Assembly (NCBI GenBank): GCA_949130485.1
Contig: OX422194.1
Coordinates: forward strand, 2,892,641-2,956,640
From: Agelas oroides
Taxonomy: Eukaryota > Porifera > Demospongiae > Agelasida > Agelasidae
Length of the DNA: 64,000 nucleotides
Reading direction: 5' to 3'
Shown here piece by piece: positions 11,201 through 26,200 of this stretch (position 1 is the stretch's first letter; every line of letters begins with the position of its first letter). Position numbers and translations under genes: made by a program. The notes below the pieces were generated by a model. The model did not search any database, was not told the origin of the DNA, and saw only the letters and a program-made list of their open reading frames with translations.

Positions 11201-14200
11201 CGCTCCATATCAGAGATCTCTTCAATCTTTGGTGTATCTGAGCGGACTGTTTGGCGATGCCTTGCTTTATTTTGTCAAGCAGGAGACATCGAGCCACAAA
11301 CAAGAGAGCACGGTCCAAGGAAGCTGCTGACGTTGTTTCAGCTCATTCTCCAAAATCCCGGTATTTACCTTTATGAACTGAGCAATAAGCTATTAGAGCT
11401 CTTTGGAGTGACTGTACAGTAAGTGCACCAACCATCTGTAGGACTTTGCATTACGTGGGTTGCACCCGGCAAGAATGCAACACATAGCAATTCAACACTC
11501 AGAAACGCTCAGATCCAGGTTCATGGCAGATATTTCCATCTATATATCCCTGGATGCTTGTCTGGATAGACAAGACAGGGTGCAATTGTCGAAATACCAT
11601 GTGCAAGTATGGATACAGCATGAGAGGTATCCCTTTATGTGGCTACTGCTTAATGGTCAGGAGGAAGCGGTATTCAGCAATACCTGTGATGTCAATGAAT
11701 GGAATTCATGACATTATCTCACTGAAGGTACAGTCAACGAAGAGAAGTTAGCTAAGTTCATGGAAGACTGTTTATTACCGGTGCTGAATTCATTCAATAC
11801 TCACTCTGTCGTGATATTGGATAATGTCATGTTGAAGAAGCTGTTGACCTAATTGAGAATCAGGCTGGAGCAAGAGTCTGCTTCTTTCCACCCTATTCAC
11901 CAGGCCTGATGCCAGCAGAGGGAGTATTTAGCCGAGTGTAGAACGTCCTGAAGCAGAATCATGAACTATTTCAAGTATGCACAGACCCACGAGCCTACAT
12001 ATTCCTAGCGTTTGGAATGATCACCCCAGAAGACTGTTGTGGTCACATTAGCAACTGTGGGTACCGTATAGACACTTTAACAGCAGAGGATTTAGTGTCA
12101 ACTGAGTCTGACACACACTCTAACTAGATGCCGACACACTAACTAGATGTAGATGTACCCAGCTTCTTCATAGACCCTGCTTCAGGCTATTTAGCTCCCT
12201 TGTTTTATGACTATTGTCAATCACTTTGGCAGAGCTTCCTAGTATATGGTGATACACTGTGCTAGTTATCAGCAATCCCGAACGTGCAGTTATCTAAACA
12301 GGAAAGGGTGAGGATGAACGAGGCGAGGCCAATTACGGACATAGCCGCGTGCGAGGACGCCATTCGAACAGCTGTACAAAAGCGCTCATTCTCTCAAAGG
12401 ATACAAAAGTTCGTTGATTTTTAATTGGCTGACGGAGAGAGGGGACCAACAGGGACTCATAACAGAAGCACTATTTCAGGTAAGCTTAGAACGAAGACCT
12501 GTAGCATAAGCCTTTTTATTCATACCATTCGAATGGCCACCAATGGCGGACTCGTTGCTGCCTGAAGAGTTACCCGCCGTGCTGCTTAGCAACATAGCCC
12601 ACCTTACCACTGTAGTTATAGGATGTGGGGATACTTACCTACCACCTAGAGTAGTATCAATCTCTCTCACCTCACGTCCAGGGAGAAAGAAGCAGTAGAA
12701 ATTAAATTGTTACCAAAAGTGCACTATCGGTGTTAAAGGGTTAAGGTCAACACACTGGCGACTCCTTGGGAGATAACACCACTCTGACTTGATCTTTTGT
12801 GTGTACCTCTCATGAACATGGATTGGTGGATCATCTTGACTTTTGTGAATGCCTCCACTTAACATCTCTGCCCATATACAGTGTACAATATTGAATTTGT
12901 GTCCACGTTGACTGTCCACGTTTCTCTTCCAGTTCTTCTACAATGCACTGAACTTTAGTATCTTAATCCTCTTTTTTGGTGCATTTGGGATCTTAATCTC
13001 CATAAGAATCAGAATCATCATGAGTACATGTAGGTACACAACGCTTATGACTCTGCTGCTCCTTCTTCAGGCCATTACACCACAGGAGTGATGACACTTC
13101 CTCTCTGTGATCACGCAGAACTTCTGCGACATGACTTCTAAGGACTTTATTACTTTGGATGTACCCAACATCAAAGTTCCTCTGAATGTCATTAGCCAAC
13201 TGTACTCTAGTGAGAGATTTTAACTGCTGTCACGCTTAATATTTCTAAGTATGAAGAGCTTTCCTGGGTCCTTCTTTCACCTTCTCAAGTTGTTTTTATG
13301 AGTAACTTGGCGATCACATTCGAACGGAGGAACAGCAGCTCAAGGTGCCACGGTCTGCTGTGAGCCAACTGGCAATTCACTGACTGGGGTCACGATCACC
13401 TTTCTGGCTCTACTCGTGGCACTCGAAGAAGGCACCACAGCAAGGATTTCGGGTCGAGCAGTCTGCTGCGAGTTGGGGACTGGCCATCCTCTGGCAAGCG
13501 GGGGTCATCGTAACCTGTCCTCCCTCGGTGTCAGGATTTACTTGACTAGAAGAACCATTGTTGATTGTGATGGTTGCCTGAGAAACCACTCTGACACAGT
13601 TAATGTTACAAACCATTTTTGTGGCGCTATCTCTGTAGATAAACGCATGTGCACAACTACCCCCAAACACATGCACTGCCAGCATCAAGAGTCACAGTAT
13701 TAACAGGTTGCCTTTGGGATGCTGCCTGGTCACGTCCTGGCAGGTAGTCTGGCGCTAGCCCTTGCGCATACAGAGGACCATAGTAGTAATTGCAGCCTTG
13801 AGTATACATAGTTCCGTCAGGCACAACACGTCAACAGTCAACACCCTTCCGAGACCCGAAAAACAGCGCGTATAGTTACTTCTACATGTGCGCTCGCATG
13901 TGCAGCAATAATCAATATTCATAGCCTACAAACCAAATAAGAAAACCACAAAGTCTTAGGTGTGTTGCCAACGACTGTTAGTCTGTGACAACCCGACTTG
14001 CAAAGCACTGTAGAACTCTACAGTTAACTTCCATCAGGGGGCTCATGGTGAGGACCCACGATAGACTTGAAGTGATAGTAACAGATGTATGGATGGCCAA
14101 CTTCTGCATAGTGATCTAACTGCTTGCCTGGATACACAAGGAAAAACTGACAGAGTTTTAGCTACATTCTGTGCTTATATACATTGGACATTGTTTCAAA

Positions 14201-17200
14201 GATTGTTAAACGCATGTGACTATTCACGTCAAGCACCCAGGCCACGTGGGAGGAGGGAAAAGTGGCCTGGTATCTACTGTTTGCAAGAGCAAACTTGAGC
14301 GCTTTATCAAAGTCCTCGCTTTTACCTGCCATGTTTGCGGAATAAGCTCGAGACGGACGTACTTCAGAGCTATACGCCAGTATACGGTAAAGATTAACGG
14401 TTCGTAAACGATGGTATGCGATACCCCATGAAATCATGGCTAGTCAAGACCAAATTATCGATCATGCCTAGTGACTTAATAAACCTTCACAAAGTTTGAA
14501 GCAGTTTTACCTTGATTTTCATTACTGTCAGCAGATGGTTGGAACGAATCAGTGCATTTCTGCATAAGATTGCAGTGTGAGGTAGTAGCAGTGTGTCTTC
14601 CGGAAGGAGATGCATTTCCTGTGGGAGTGCATATTGCACGCTGTTCATAACAAAAATCCCAAGCTTACAAGACGTCTTATAAAGATCAAAAGACGTCGTG
14701 TAAAATTACGAAGCGTCATGTAAAATCGTGTAAGAACTCATAATTAAGAACTACTTGACTCAGAGCGAGATGGAAGCAGCAATATAATGGCAGCAAGCGA
14801 ATACTCTTTGTGGGGCTGGGAAAGGTTCTTCAATGAACTGCAGACCTTTTTCACTTCAAAATGGCTAATAGGGAGATTGGATCTGCTACGTACGCCGGAA
14901 TATGCTGAGTATGTCCTTGAAAGACTGGGAGTTTGCATTCAAGCACTGTCTTCCCTCTGTCATCAGATGGAGGGTGAACTGGACACAGAAATGTTGGAGA
15001 TACGTGACACTTTGCTGGAAATTCGAGGCTGTTGTCGTTCTCTTCCTGTCCTTTGGCAGTCGTATATTGATCAACTGGATTCTAACTTTATTGTGGTCTC
15101 GCGGGTGCAGATGGAGAGTTACCGGGCACCTAGGGTGAGACAAGGTCGAGGTCGTCCCCATGCCATCATCAGCAGCTACAATACCTCCGAAGTATGAACT
15201 TTTCCTGGACTCAGATATCTGAGCTGTTATGCATATCACATATGACTGTGTACAGAAGGAGGAGGGACTTGGGGATGGTAGACTTTGATGAGGCTGCAAG
15301 ATACATGTATGTACAATGTAAGTGATAATGAACTTCAGAGAGTGTTACAAGTGATGCGTCAAGAGATGCCCAACTTGGGAGAGGCACTAGTTATTGGGCA
15401 GCTGCATGCCATGGGGTATGCGGTTAGTTCCCCATGTAAGAATCACGGAATATATGAATATATAATGAGGTCAGTATACAGGCCTTTATTACAGATATCT
15501 ATAGATTGACCACTAGTAATGGTAATTGTGGTTGTACTAGTCGTACTGATAGTGGTGGTTGCACTAGTTGCACTGGTAGTGGTGGTTGTACTAGTTGTAC
15601 TAGTTGTAGTAGTAGTGATGGTCGTACTAGTTGTGATGGTTGCACTAGTTGCTGGTTGCACTAGTTGCACTGGTTGCAATGTTGCGTAGAAAACCGTAAT
15701 AATTATGAGCAGAACGGTTCAGAGAACGTGTTGCGTATTCCATATTATATCTCCAATTGTAAAACAGCTACAAACTTCTGGTAAAAAGCAATGGAGTACC
15801 TTAGGCTTTGCCCAGCTTCGCTGTTGTTTTCAAGCTTGTCACTAAAGCAGAACCTGTGAAATATACCGGAAGTTGTCACACCGGAAGCCACAACTTTCGA
15901 TCTGTTCCGGTACTTATAACTTGGCAGTACAATTTATGTCTGGTTTGAAATGTGCATGGAAGTTAGAGGTTTCTTTTAGCTCTACACTGCTTTTTATTTC
16001 ATCTTCATAGCTTGTGTACTTCTCGAGATCGGTCGCGATAAACTCGGCCCTGTCGATTGCGATAGAGTCTTACGCCCCATAACGTTCAACTTCCGGCTCG
16101 TACATTGTCTATTTGCAATCCATTATTGCACGTTTAGCTTCCGGTGGGTGCAATGAATATGGTTAATAGCGTAGATAGTCCCTAATAAATTGCTACGCTC
16201 GAAGAAAACTCCAAAAGTACCCATGACGCGTATATGCGTTATTGGTCGTTTAGCGGAAAGTTGATTTATGACGCATATATGCGTCTTTGGTCGGTAAAGA
16301 GTTAATACAATTCTTACGAGATGTTGGGATGCATGTTACATAAATAACAATGCAACTTGTGCTGGGCATGCTAAAGAGATGCGCAGCTTTGAGCAAATTC
16401 TGTAAATGTAAAACAGGGCACAATCTGCCTGTACATGTAATGAGGATCGTGGTGTCATAGAAACGAGCTCATGAAAGCTCAGTTGTCCCTTTTGAAAACC
16501 AATTCGGCTTTTTAGTAGCAAGGGAGGGTGATGAGCCCCTACCAAGAGTCCGTAACAAGTGATCAATTGAATGTACTTACAACCCTCAGGGTCTTCACAG
16601 CTTATCCTTAACAGGTTTGTGGAAAGAACCATCATATTGGCTTGGAACTACAAGGTTAAACTATCCAATTTTTGGTGAGACGTTAGCTTGTCTTCTATAG
16701 CTGTGCATTTAATTTCTTCCTCCTCCCAGACGTCTCCACCTTGAAGATCAGCCAGTGGGATGGGTCAGTGTCATTACCACTGCAGCACTTGATCTAATAT
16801 AAATGTATTTATTATATACTTAGTATACGCGCCCATAGTATTTCCCATAGAGCAACATGACAAATATTTTCCCGTATTTGATAGTCCATATTCGATAGCC
16901 CGCAGGGCATATGCTGCGTAGGCGTGTGCTCTAATTGGAATGCACTCGTAGCCGCTGCTGAAACAATGAATAAGCTTTCATTACGGATGAAGACGGCATT
17001 ATTTACTAACTTACGGTACTTTCTTCCACTGGTAGAGGGATTGGTACGCATGCTAGTGCCGTCCAAAGCTAGACAGGCCAGCAGCCTGAAGCTTATTAAA
17101 TATGCACGCAGCGACAACCTTTGTACGGCACATGCTCAGTAGCTGTCTATCTTCTAGGTGCTACTAAATTGACAGTAGTATGTAATAAATCTCTTGTGCT

Positions 17201-20200
17201 GTATTTTCACTCGCCTGCAGCTCGTGAAAATGTAGCCACACACTCGTGCAATGTCCAGCCATACATGTGTTGCCTTCTCACCCATCAAATATATATCCCC
17301 CCCTCCCCTAAATGGGGAATATTTAGTGAGATCATTCGAGCTTCGTGCAATGTAAAATTGCTCTCCAAATTTCTGGTGCAGTGTCTCGATGGCAGCCAAA
17401 GTTCACTGCTCTTAATTCATCTGTATACTCGCAGGTTTGGGTTGACTCATCACCAAGAAGGACTTGTCCTTCTGAAGTGGCACTATATGGCCATTTAGTT
17501 CCAAATATAAATAATCACTGCTGCCACTTGCAAGCGAGTCGCAACAAATTTTACACTTGGAAGGAACAAATAACTTGTGGGTGTGAGGGGTGTGGGGTGT
17601 GAGATGGGTATTGGTAGTTCACTTGTGGTGTCACCACACGCCACACCAGCATCATGTTTAATTAAAACCCTTTAAACCCTGATTTTTTTGGTAATAGAGC
17701 CTTCTAGCCGGTGTCCATTGTAAGTACGGACCAGGGGATTGCCACCATTAGTGGCCCCCACTGCCGATTCATCGAGCCATGTTGAAAAGTTCTGTGCAGA
17801 TAGTGCTGCATTCATCGAGCCATGTTGAAAACTTCTGTGCAGATACTGCGGCATTCATCGAGCCATGTTGAAAAGTTCTGTGCAGATACTGTGGCATTCA
17901 TCGAGCTATGTTGAAAAGTTCTGTGCAGATAGTGCTGCATTGGCTCCTACAAGTATGCAAGGAAGGCAAGGATCAAACAGCCATTATGCCTAGAGTGGAG
18001 TCCCTGAATGATGTGCTATCCCCCTGTCCTTTACTGAGCATTGCATCACAGAAAAATCCACCTCCTGAACATACTTGATGTCTTACCCTGCTGCAAAGGA
18101 ACTGCCGGTGGTGGGATTATGTCAGGTGGGATGTTTAACAACCCCAGAATTTGTCCTAAAACCAGATGAATGGTTGCAGGGTCGCTCATCATGATAACTG
18201 CACCCTCATTGTCTAGCCTGAGGTCACACAGCTGCTTTTCCTACACACATGCAGATAATCTATAATCTTCACACTTCCACACACATGGATATAGAACAAT
18301 CTAATTTTGTAGGGTTGTGATATTAAGGCTAGAGGAGAGGTTGAGGTTAGGAGTAGGAAGAGGTTGGGTGTAGTTGTTTCTAAGGGAGTATGGAACTGTG
18401 GAGAGGAGTGGGTCAACAAAACTTTTAGGGTACCCCCTACAGAGTAAGAGTGCAAATGGAATTGCTCCCTAAACATTCGTTACCAAATGGCTTCTTAGAA
18501 TTTCAGCCCCTTGGCCCCTTTAAATTCTAGAATTTGCAACAGTTGTAGCAGTGTTCTACATAGCTATTTACACGAAATGTATTTGTTTTGATCTGTGAAT
18601 TTATCTTGAATTGAAGGAACTCACATCCCGATTGCAACAGTTCAACGATAGGCTTCATTTTGGCTCAGGATTTGAGACTCACTCCATCACTTGGCAGCGA
18701 ACACCTCATTCTGGCTATAGTGCTTGGCAGCATAACTCCCCAAGTGTAAGCAGTTCAGAAAATATTTATTTTCTCCACTAGTGAACATGGCATGGATATC
18801 AAACTTAGTATACATGTTGCCAAGTTGTTTTGCCACACCCCATTTAATTAAATACTTAATTACTTCCACCCACTACTAATTATTTACTTTCTGGTAAACT
18901 TGCATGCAACTTCTTGCGTCAGCAACCGCTTAAGGGAATTCCCCAAAATTTCTTATGCAAGCTTTACTTGAGTGAGGTAATGCATATTTTTAGAAAAGCA
19001 TTTTAAAAATTCAATTCCTAACTTAGACAAAATCAGGAATTAGATTTTCCGGACTAATACTAATTTTGCACACATAAAATTACACGCAAACGTGTTTTTT
19101 ACCTAAAATGACTAATACTACATTAATAGAAAGCAAAACTCTGTTAGGAAGTTAAAGCACAACGGTACGGCTAAGCCATCTTCACCAATGTTCTAAAGGA
19201 CAGTTCTTAATGCAGCAAAAGGCTGAGATAGCTAGCTATGTAGCTCCCAAAGACTCAAATTGGAACCATCCTTTTCCTTCTCTCTCAGCCAGCTTATGCA
19301 GTGTCATGCAATAGTGTTGTTCCCTTTAGCCTTCAAGCACCCAGTGAAATTGAACTGTGGACAAACAACTACTAGTGTACGGTATAGCACAGCTCAGCAG
19401 CAATCTTTCCAAATGGTGAACAGTTAGAAATACCTTGCCATGTCAATAAAACTTGTATATATACAAATGCACTTTTAATGTAATGAGCTTTGCTGGAATG
19501 ACTCATCAGCAGCCTTCCCTGCTCTTCCTCTCTGGGAAAAGGAGCCATGAGGCTGGAAGTACATGATTAGGGCTGCACAAGACTTGTTTGTAAAAATAAC
19601 GACCTCTGTAGACGAAATACTGAGGCGGTGTGCATGGACTAATAATCTCGGTGCTGCAAAGTACAAGGCTTCAAGCTTTGCTGCGAATGCCGTTGTGAGT
19701 TGGCCAATATTGACAGAATTGAGTGCAACTATGAGTGGTGCTCTTACATCCATAGTTCCTGGTAGATTGTCAGAGTTCAGCAATCCATTGGAACCATGAG
19801 CTTATCCTGCTTGGCTACCTAACAGAGGAGAACTGGGTGCTATACTTCTTTACTATGGTGTACCCATTTTCCAACGTTATCCTGCAAAGTGAAAATGCAC
19901 TTCAAATGACTTCATTCTCAGCTAAACACATACATGTACCTAACTGCATGCTTACAGGATATAGACTATTTATAGCTGTGTTAGCCTTGCAGTCTCTCTA
20001 TGCGAGTCTCCAAGCTTGCTCGCATTAGCGACGGGCGGGTCTGCATGCTTTCACAACAGAGACAATGCTCTACTCTTAGCTGAGCATCATGGCTTCGCAC
20101 TGTTTTCTTAATTTGTCTCGGTACTATGTTATAAAGCTTATAACAGATCATTAGTTCTTCTCACCTTCACTTTCCATCTTCACTCGTTCCCAGGCTCGTG

Positions 20201-23200
20201 CAGGTTACCTTCACTCTCCATCTGCTCGCAGTTAAGTTCAGTAGCCTCCTCGTTTCCAGGCTCATGCAGGTTACCTTCACTCTCCATCTGCTCGCAGTTA
20301 AGTTCAGTAGCCTCCTCGTTCCCAGGCTCATGCAGGTTACCTTCACTCTCCATCTGCTCGCAGTTAAGTTCAGTAGCCTCCTCGTTCCCAGGCTCGTGCA
20401 GGTTACCTTCACTCTCCATCTGCTCGCAGTTAAGTTCAGTAGCCTCCTCGTTCTGTACAGCAGTCTGTTCTTTTCCACGCGCTTCACTGCAGGTCACAAA
20501 GCCGGTGGGCAGGCTTGTAGTTTCGGTGCAATTGCAGTTCAGTTGCTAAGCCTCTTACCCAGGCTCCTCCCCCCCTCAACAGGAAAGTTACCATGGTGAT
20601 AACGTTATAAGTATCAGCTTTTGGTATCAGTTGTACACAGAAATTGCTTCGTCATAAAAAATTCTTCTGTGTGATTTGTGCACTTTTATTGCCTTTTCCA
20701 GTTCCTTTCCAGCCTTTTTTTCCTTCTAAGTATGCAGTTTCATAGTCCTGGACTTTCCTGAAGTACTTTCAAATAAGGTCAGAACTGACTTAGTTTAGTG
20801 CTGGGTCCACAATTTGTCGAAGACGAGCAAGGATGAAGTTAGAGTACTTCCAGCTATAGACTTCCGCCTATCCCCAAACTCACTCGATGGGATTAAGTTC
20901 GCAATGGAACTTTGGAATGGAAGATTACAATGTGTCCCTTTCCATTTAAATACTGCTCAACTGTTGTCCTCTCGTTTCGAAAGTCGTCATGCCATGATAG
21001 AACTGTCCTCATGTCCTCTGCTACCATACGTGTGGTGTTCATACCTCCCTCCTCTAAAACTTGTTTCCTTGGACGTTCCATCATTGAAAATCATCTTTCG
21101 CACCTTGCCTGCCCACATCATGTTATGCATTCATGACTGGACTCCACCAGGTTTTACATTCATAACCTTTGCATTCAGGGCATTTTCTGCAAATACACGA
21201 TGGCAGCTGCTTTGATCAAACAACCACACAATGGTGTGCTTATCTGAGGGATACTTGAATTCAGCAATTCGTGCAGCAACTTCAATGTTTGTCATAAATT
21301 TCTCGCTCGTCCAGTAGCCCTCTTTCTCTGCGCCATACTCTAGCAACACCCTGGCAGTTTTGAGAAAATCTGGATCCATTAATATATTGCTTTGGCAAGG
21401 TCATGTTCAGTGTTAGTAGGTCGCAGAAAGCCTGAGTGTGCGTCCACAAAATAACTGACCGTAATGCCAGAGCCTTTTGTCTTTGGTTGTATAATTGGCA
21501 CATCTTCGCCTGCCCACTCCAGGTCTGACCTTCATTGGTGTTCAGTGACGCCCGATTCCTGAGCGTGAGTGCAAATTGACTTTCCTAAGTGTGACCGCAA
21601 ATTGACATTCCTAAGCGTGACCACCACGTACGTACGCACATCCCGAGAATAGATCCTTCATTCAGAGCCTTGCGCTAATGCGCTCAGCAATAAGAATCTG
21701 TTTTTTCTTGTCTTGGCATCTGGTGGAGGTGTGGCAGCCCTTTCATCACTGCAGGGTGGTGGTGGCAGGTGCGTCTCTTTCAGTTTCTTGAGAAACTCTT
21801 CACAAGATTTCACCACATCCTCTCATAACCATCCACATATATAGGCACCCTTTTTGTGCAATTGCAGGTGGAAAACAAGCTTGTGAAGCCATTGGGTTGC
21901 AGTGTGAGCAGATATTGTTCTGGGAAGATTTGGGAGTAGGTGATACGAGGGAGGCAGGTCATTGTTCACCTACTGGCAGAACGAAGTGGCTGTCATATTT
22001 GCTTTACGTTTGTGGTAAGCGTTTTCTCTTGCATACATTGCAGCCTCGAGTCTCAAATTCTCATCATTCAGAAGACTGTGCCCCTTGTATTTGCCTTGCT
22101 TGCCTTCCTTAAACTTCCCCTTCTGAGTAAAGTATTCCTTGTGATACTGTCTCACCATTTTCTCGTTGTAGCCGGTAATCGAGGCAGCCTCTTTGGCAGC
22201 ATCAGTCACATTCATCTTCTGACGACTCCATCAGAAGAACAGCCAGAGTTTTCCGATGCAAAGCTGGTATACTTTACCATCCAGTCATTAAACATAGATT
22301 GAGCTTTCTCGTCATTGAAATCTGACTCAGAACTCGAGCTCTCTTAATCTCTCGTTTTTACTCTCGCTCCGTCATGGGCCATCGTCATCAGGTTCAGGTG
22401 TATCCCTTGGCCTAGATGAAGAAGGACCAACTTGATCATCACGGCCACTATCATTCCACAAGTCTGTTCGTTGTCTCGGCCACTACTTTCATGCATCTCT
22501 TGCAAATGTGCTTGCTTTGCCGCTCTCATCCTTTCCACTCTGGCTTCTAGTATTCTCTTTTGCTGACTTCCTTTGCCTTGGCTTGCCATCTCTTTCTCTT
22601 TTCTCACCAAATTTTCTTGTGTGTGGACCTAAATCTGGAGCGTGTGCATGGAGATAATTTACATGACTGTCACACATATCCATGGTAACATGCTCAAAAC
22701 TGTAATCTAATTGGCCAAAAATCCAGTCCAACACGCCAAAATGTGCTAAATATTTACAATACAGCACCAAATGGAGTGAAAATTTGCACAACAAGGCCGT
22801 TAATTGCAAAGCAAATTTTGGGCATTAATGCTGTCAAGGCAAGACTATTATTATTTGTTATTTGGTGGCAAACACCTTTGTTCGCAGTCATAGTGGGGTT
22901 GAGAGCAAGACAGGATCTCTGATACACTCTACAGACAACACACAGAGCCAGCAGCTGAGTAAAGTATGACAGTATTGGCTAAACTACTGGGTAGCTACTC
23001 ATGGATTTCAAAGTGAGTTGTGGAAGAATGCAGAAGTAATCAGCAAATAAACGAAGAGTGTTAAAAGCTTTGTACCCTGGGTCTGAGCACTTGGTGCACA
23101 AAGTGCTAGGTGTATTAACTCTTTACCGACCATAGCGAATTATTGCATTATTACGTGAATGACCACAGTGGAAGTGGCTTAGACGACATGTTGTATACTC

Positions 23201-26200
23201 CGTGTTGTATCTCCAGTTGCAAACCAGCTACAGAATTCTGGTAAAAATCAGTGGAGAGCCTTAGGCTTTGCAAGCTTCGTTGTAGTTTTGAAGCTTACCA
23301 CTAAAGAACAAGCTTGGAGATAAACCCAAACTTTTTATACCGGAAGTTGCTACCTTCGGTATGTTCTGGTGCCTGTAACTTGGATGTTACAGTTCTGCTT
23401 CCTTTGAAATCTATAGCAAAGTTAGAGCTTTCATTTAGTTATATATTGCTTTTTATTGTATCTTCATAGCTTGTATACTTCTCGAGATTGGTCGCGACAA
23501 ACATGGCCTAGTCAATTGTGGTAGCGCAACACGCTACGCTACATTAAACTTCCACCTCATCAAAGTCCTAGTTTCAACTAAAATGTGCACGATTAGCTTC
23601 CAGTGGGTGTAATGAATACTGTTACATGCATAGGGAGTGCGTAATAAACCGCTACCTTCCGGGAAACACGCAAAGGCAGGTAAGTATTCATGACGCCGTT
23701 CTAATTATTTCAGAACTCACCACTCTTAATTGTGCCAGTCACAAACCAGTTCTTTCCTGTAATGCCAATCACGCCCTGAGGATTTCAGGTTGGGTTTGTC
23801 AAACTTTGAAATTAGCTGATGCATGCATACTGTCCATGGACTTTGCGTCCCTGGGAATGTACTCGGGGATGCTCTCGTTTGTCGAGTTCTCAATGGCCTC
23901 CCCTGTTTTTCTGATGGTAGCTGTAACATCTTCTCTTATGAATTCACGGTAGCTGAAATAGGCTCCCAATAAAGCTCCCAGAATTGTGTGTATGCCCTTC
24001 AGTTTTGCCCATTTTTCCCAAATAGCATCTAGCTCATCTCCTACATGCATCTAGATGGCCTCAACTTCTTCACGTTAAATATCGCCATCTGATCAAACAT
24101 AAGCAAGAGGACTCATGTTCTGATTGATCTGAAAGATCTGTTGGTGAGCACCAAACCAGTTTGAAGTCATTAAGACACTGGCTATAGAAAGGACAACTTG
24201 CGAGTTATGGGCTGTGTAGCATGGAAAATGTCTCGGCTTACTTCTGTTTGTGGACTAAATATCTCTTTTAGCTTGGGTCTCTGTAAACACAGCAATTGTT
24301 CACGAATATGTGGTATATATGGAGGCAACCATGTCTGTCGATTGCAGGTGTTTTCCAGTAGAGACCTAACTTCATCAATTGATATTGTGCTCGTAAATAT
24401 CCATGCCACAATCTGTCCAATTTCGTTCATGCCTATGAACATTGAATTGTACAGGGTCGCCCATTTACCATTATCCAATGTTGGAAGCCACTTTGAAGGT
24501 GTGGTCTAAGGTCAGACATTCTTCAACAGGTATTTGTGACGTTTGAAGGTTGTAAATGTCCTTGTTTTGGAAGTAGTCCACCAGAAAGCACTTAGCCAGT
24601 ATATCATTACTTGGTACTGGTTTTTTGATAAGCTTGATTGCTTCACTTGCACTAGCGATTTTAAGGGGGGGGCCTGGGGGGGCACAGGCCCCCCCTGTTG
24701 TCAGCAAGATTGCGTACCTTACGCGTACGTCACATTTAATTCTACTTGATGACTCTTCACATGACTTGATAACTGTCTGGACGGTGCTGAGTCTACTTAG
24801 CAAAGCATCCTGGGATGGCCAGTCTGAGCTAGTGTATGAGTATTATATACCATACACGTTGAAATTTTCCCCAGGGATTTCATTTTGCAACTTGCGATGC
24901 GCGATAACGTGGTGTGCGCGTGGGTTACTAACGTGCCTGTCGCTAAAGCGCGTGGCACACGCAATATTAATGTTGCAAGTGCTGACCACTTACAGACATT
25001 TATCCACTGTGAAAATATATATACGGTACTATGTTATTAAAACACAGTTGAAAAATGGCCTCAGATCACTCCTCGCACACTCAAAAATTCAAAATTTTTC
25101 GGGGGAGCATGCCCCCGGACCACCCTAAGGTAGGTTGAGGGCCCCACAATTGCCAGTGTTCACTTGCCTCTATGCAAGAGAGAGTAAGTTTGGTGGTCCA
25201 GGACAGTGCCCACTGTATTTACATTGCAGTGCTGTGTGAAGTTGTAGTGCAATTGACACTGCATTATGGCCAGCTTTCAAGCTGTTTGGCCTAGTTTCTG
25301 TTTGGCCTGGTTTTTTGGCTCATGGCCTACTTCCACATGATCAAGAATGAAGCTGTAACAACTTTGCTGGCTTACGTTCTGCCATACGTACTGCTGTGGA
25401 ATCCACTTCAGCGATTTCACCTATTTTGTGTGCATGAGCATTGCGTATCACCATTGGCATTTAGTAATATGAGTGCAACGGCTGCGTGACAAGGCAGGCT
25501 GTGAGATGGCAGAATCATGGCGCTATGCATAAATGACCAGTTAGACCACTCATACATAGCAGGATTCCCCCACTAGCTCACAGTTTGAGTGTGGCTTAGC
25601 CCATGCCCATGTAGCCATAGTAGATGCATGTGCAACCAACCCAAGTTGGAATATGCTGCAATTACATTTGAGCGATTGTTAATAGACCTTATCCGCGCGA
25701 TCATTTTGTGATTACGTCATTCACTTCCGGATGGCAAAAGCGCACGAATGCCCATTAGCTGCTGTGTGTACGGGTGTATGCGAGAAGAGGTAGCGTTCGG
25801 TTCTTTCGATTCTCCAAGGCCCCAAACTTGCGGGGATTGTACGAAAAAGCTATCAAACGACACAAATGGTAGGCGAAAGCTCATACTGTCACAGTAGGTT
25901 TTGTGGAAGTCAGTTCACTACTGGTACTTACTACCTTGGGTAGCTACAGCTGGTAAAAGCGTTTGAATGGTTTATCTACTCGATAGTGAGCTAGGTTCGC
26001 TTCTGCGTCATGGCTATACTCACTGTACTGTTCGCCCTTTGCCATAGTACACGGCAATCTGGCTGCAAAACAGAGCACTCTTCCCTCCTTTTGCAATTTG
26101 CCATCCAGAAGTTAATGACGTAATCTCAAAGTTACCATACGTGGATAAGGTCTATAGTGTAGTTGCCACATGGTTGTCAAGAATGACAAAATTGCCTAGA

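Noticed and set aside
15443-15679. A Thr-rich protein on the minus strand
   Set aside because: Produced by low-complexity DNA; no flanking signals.
17769-17943. CRISPR-like array
   Set aside because: Direct tandem repeats with no unique spacers, in a eukaryotic genome; the same holds for the arrays at 7246, 20190 and 40491.
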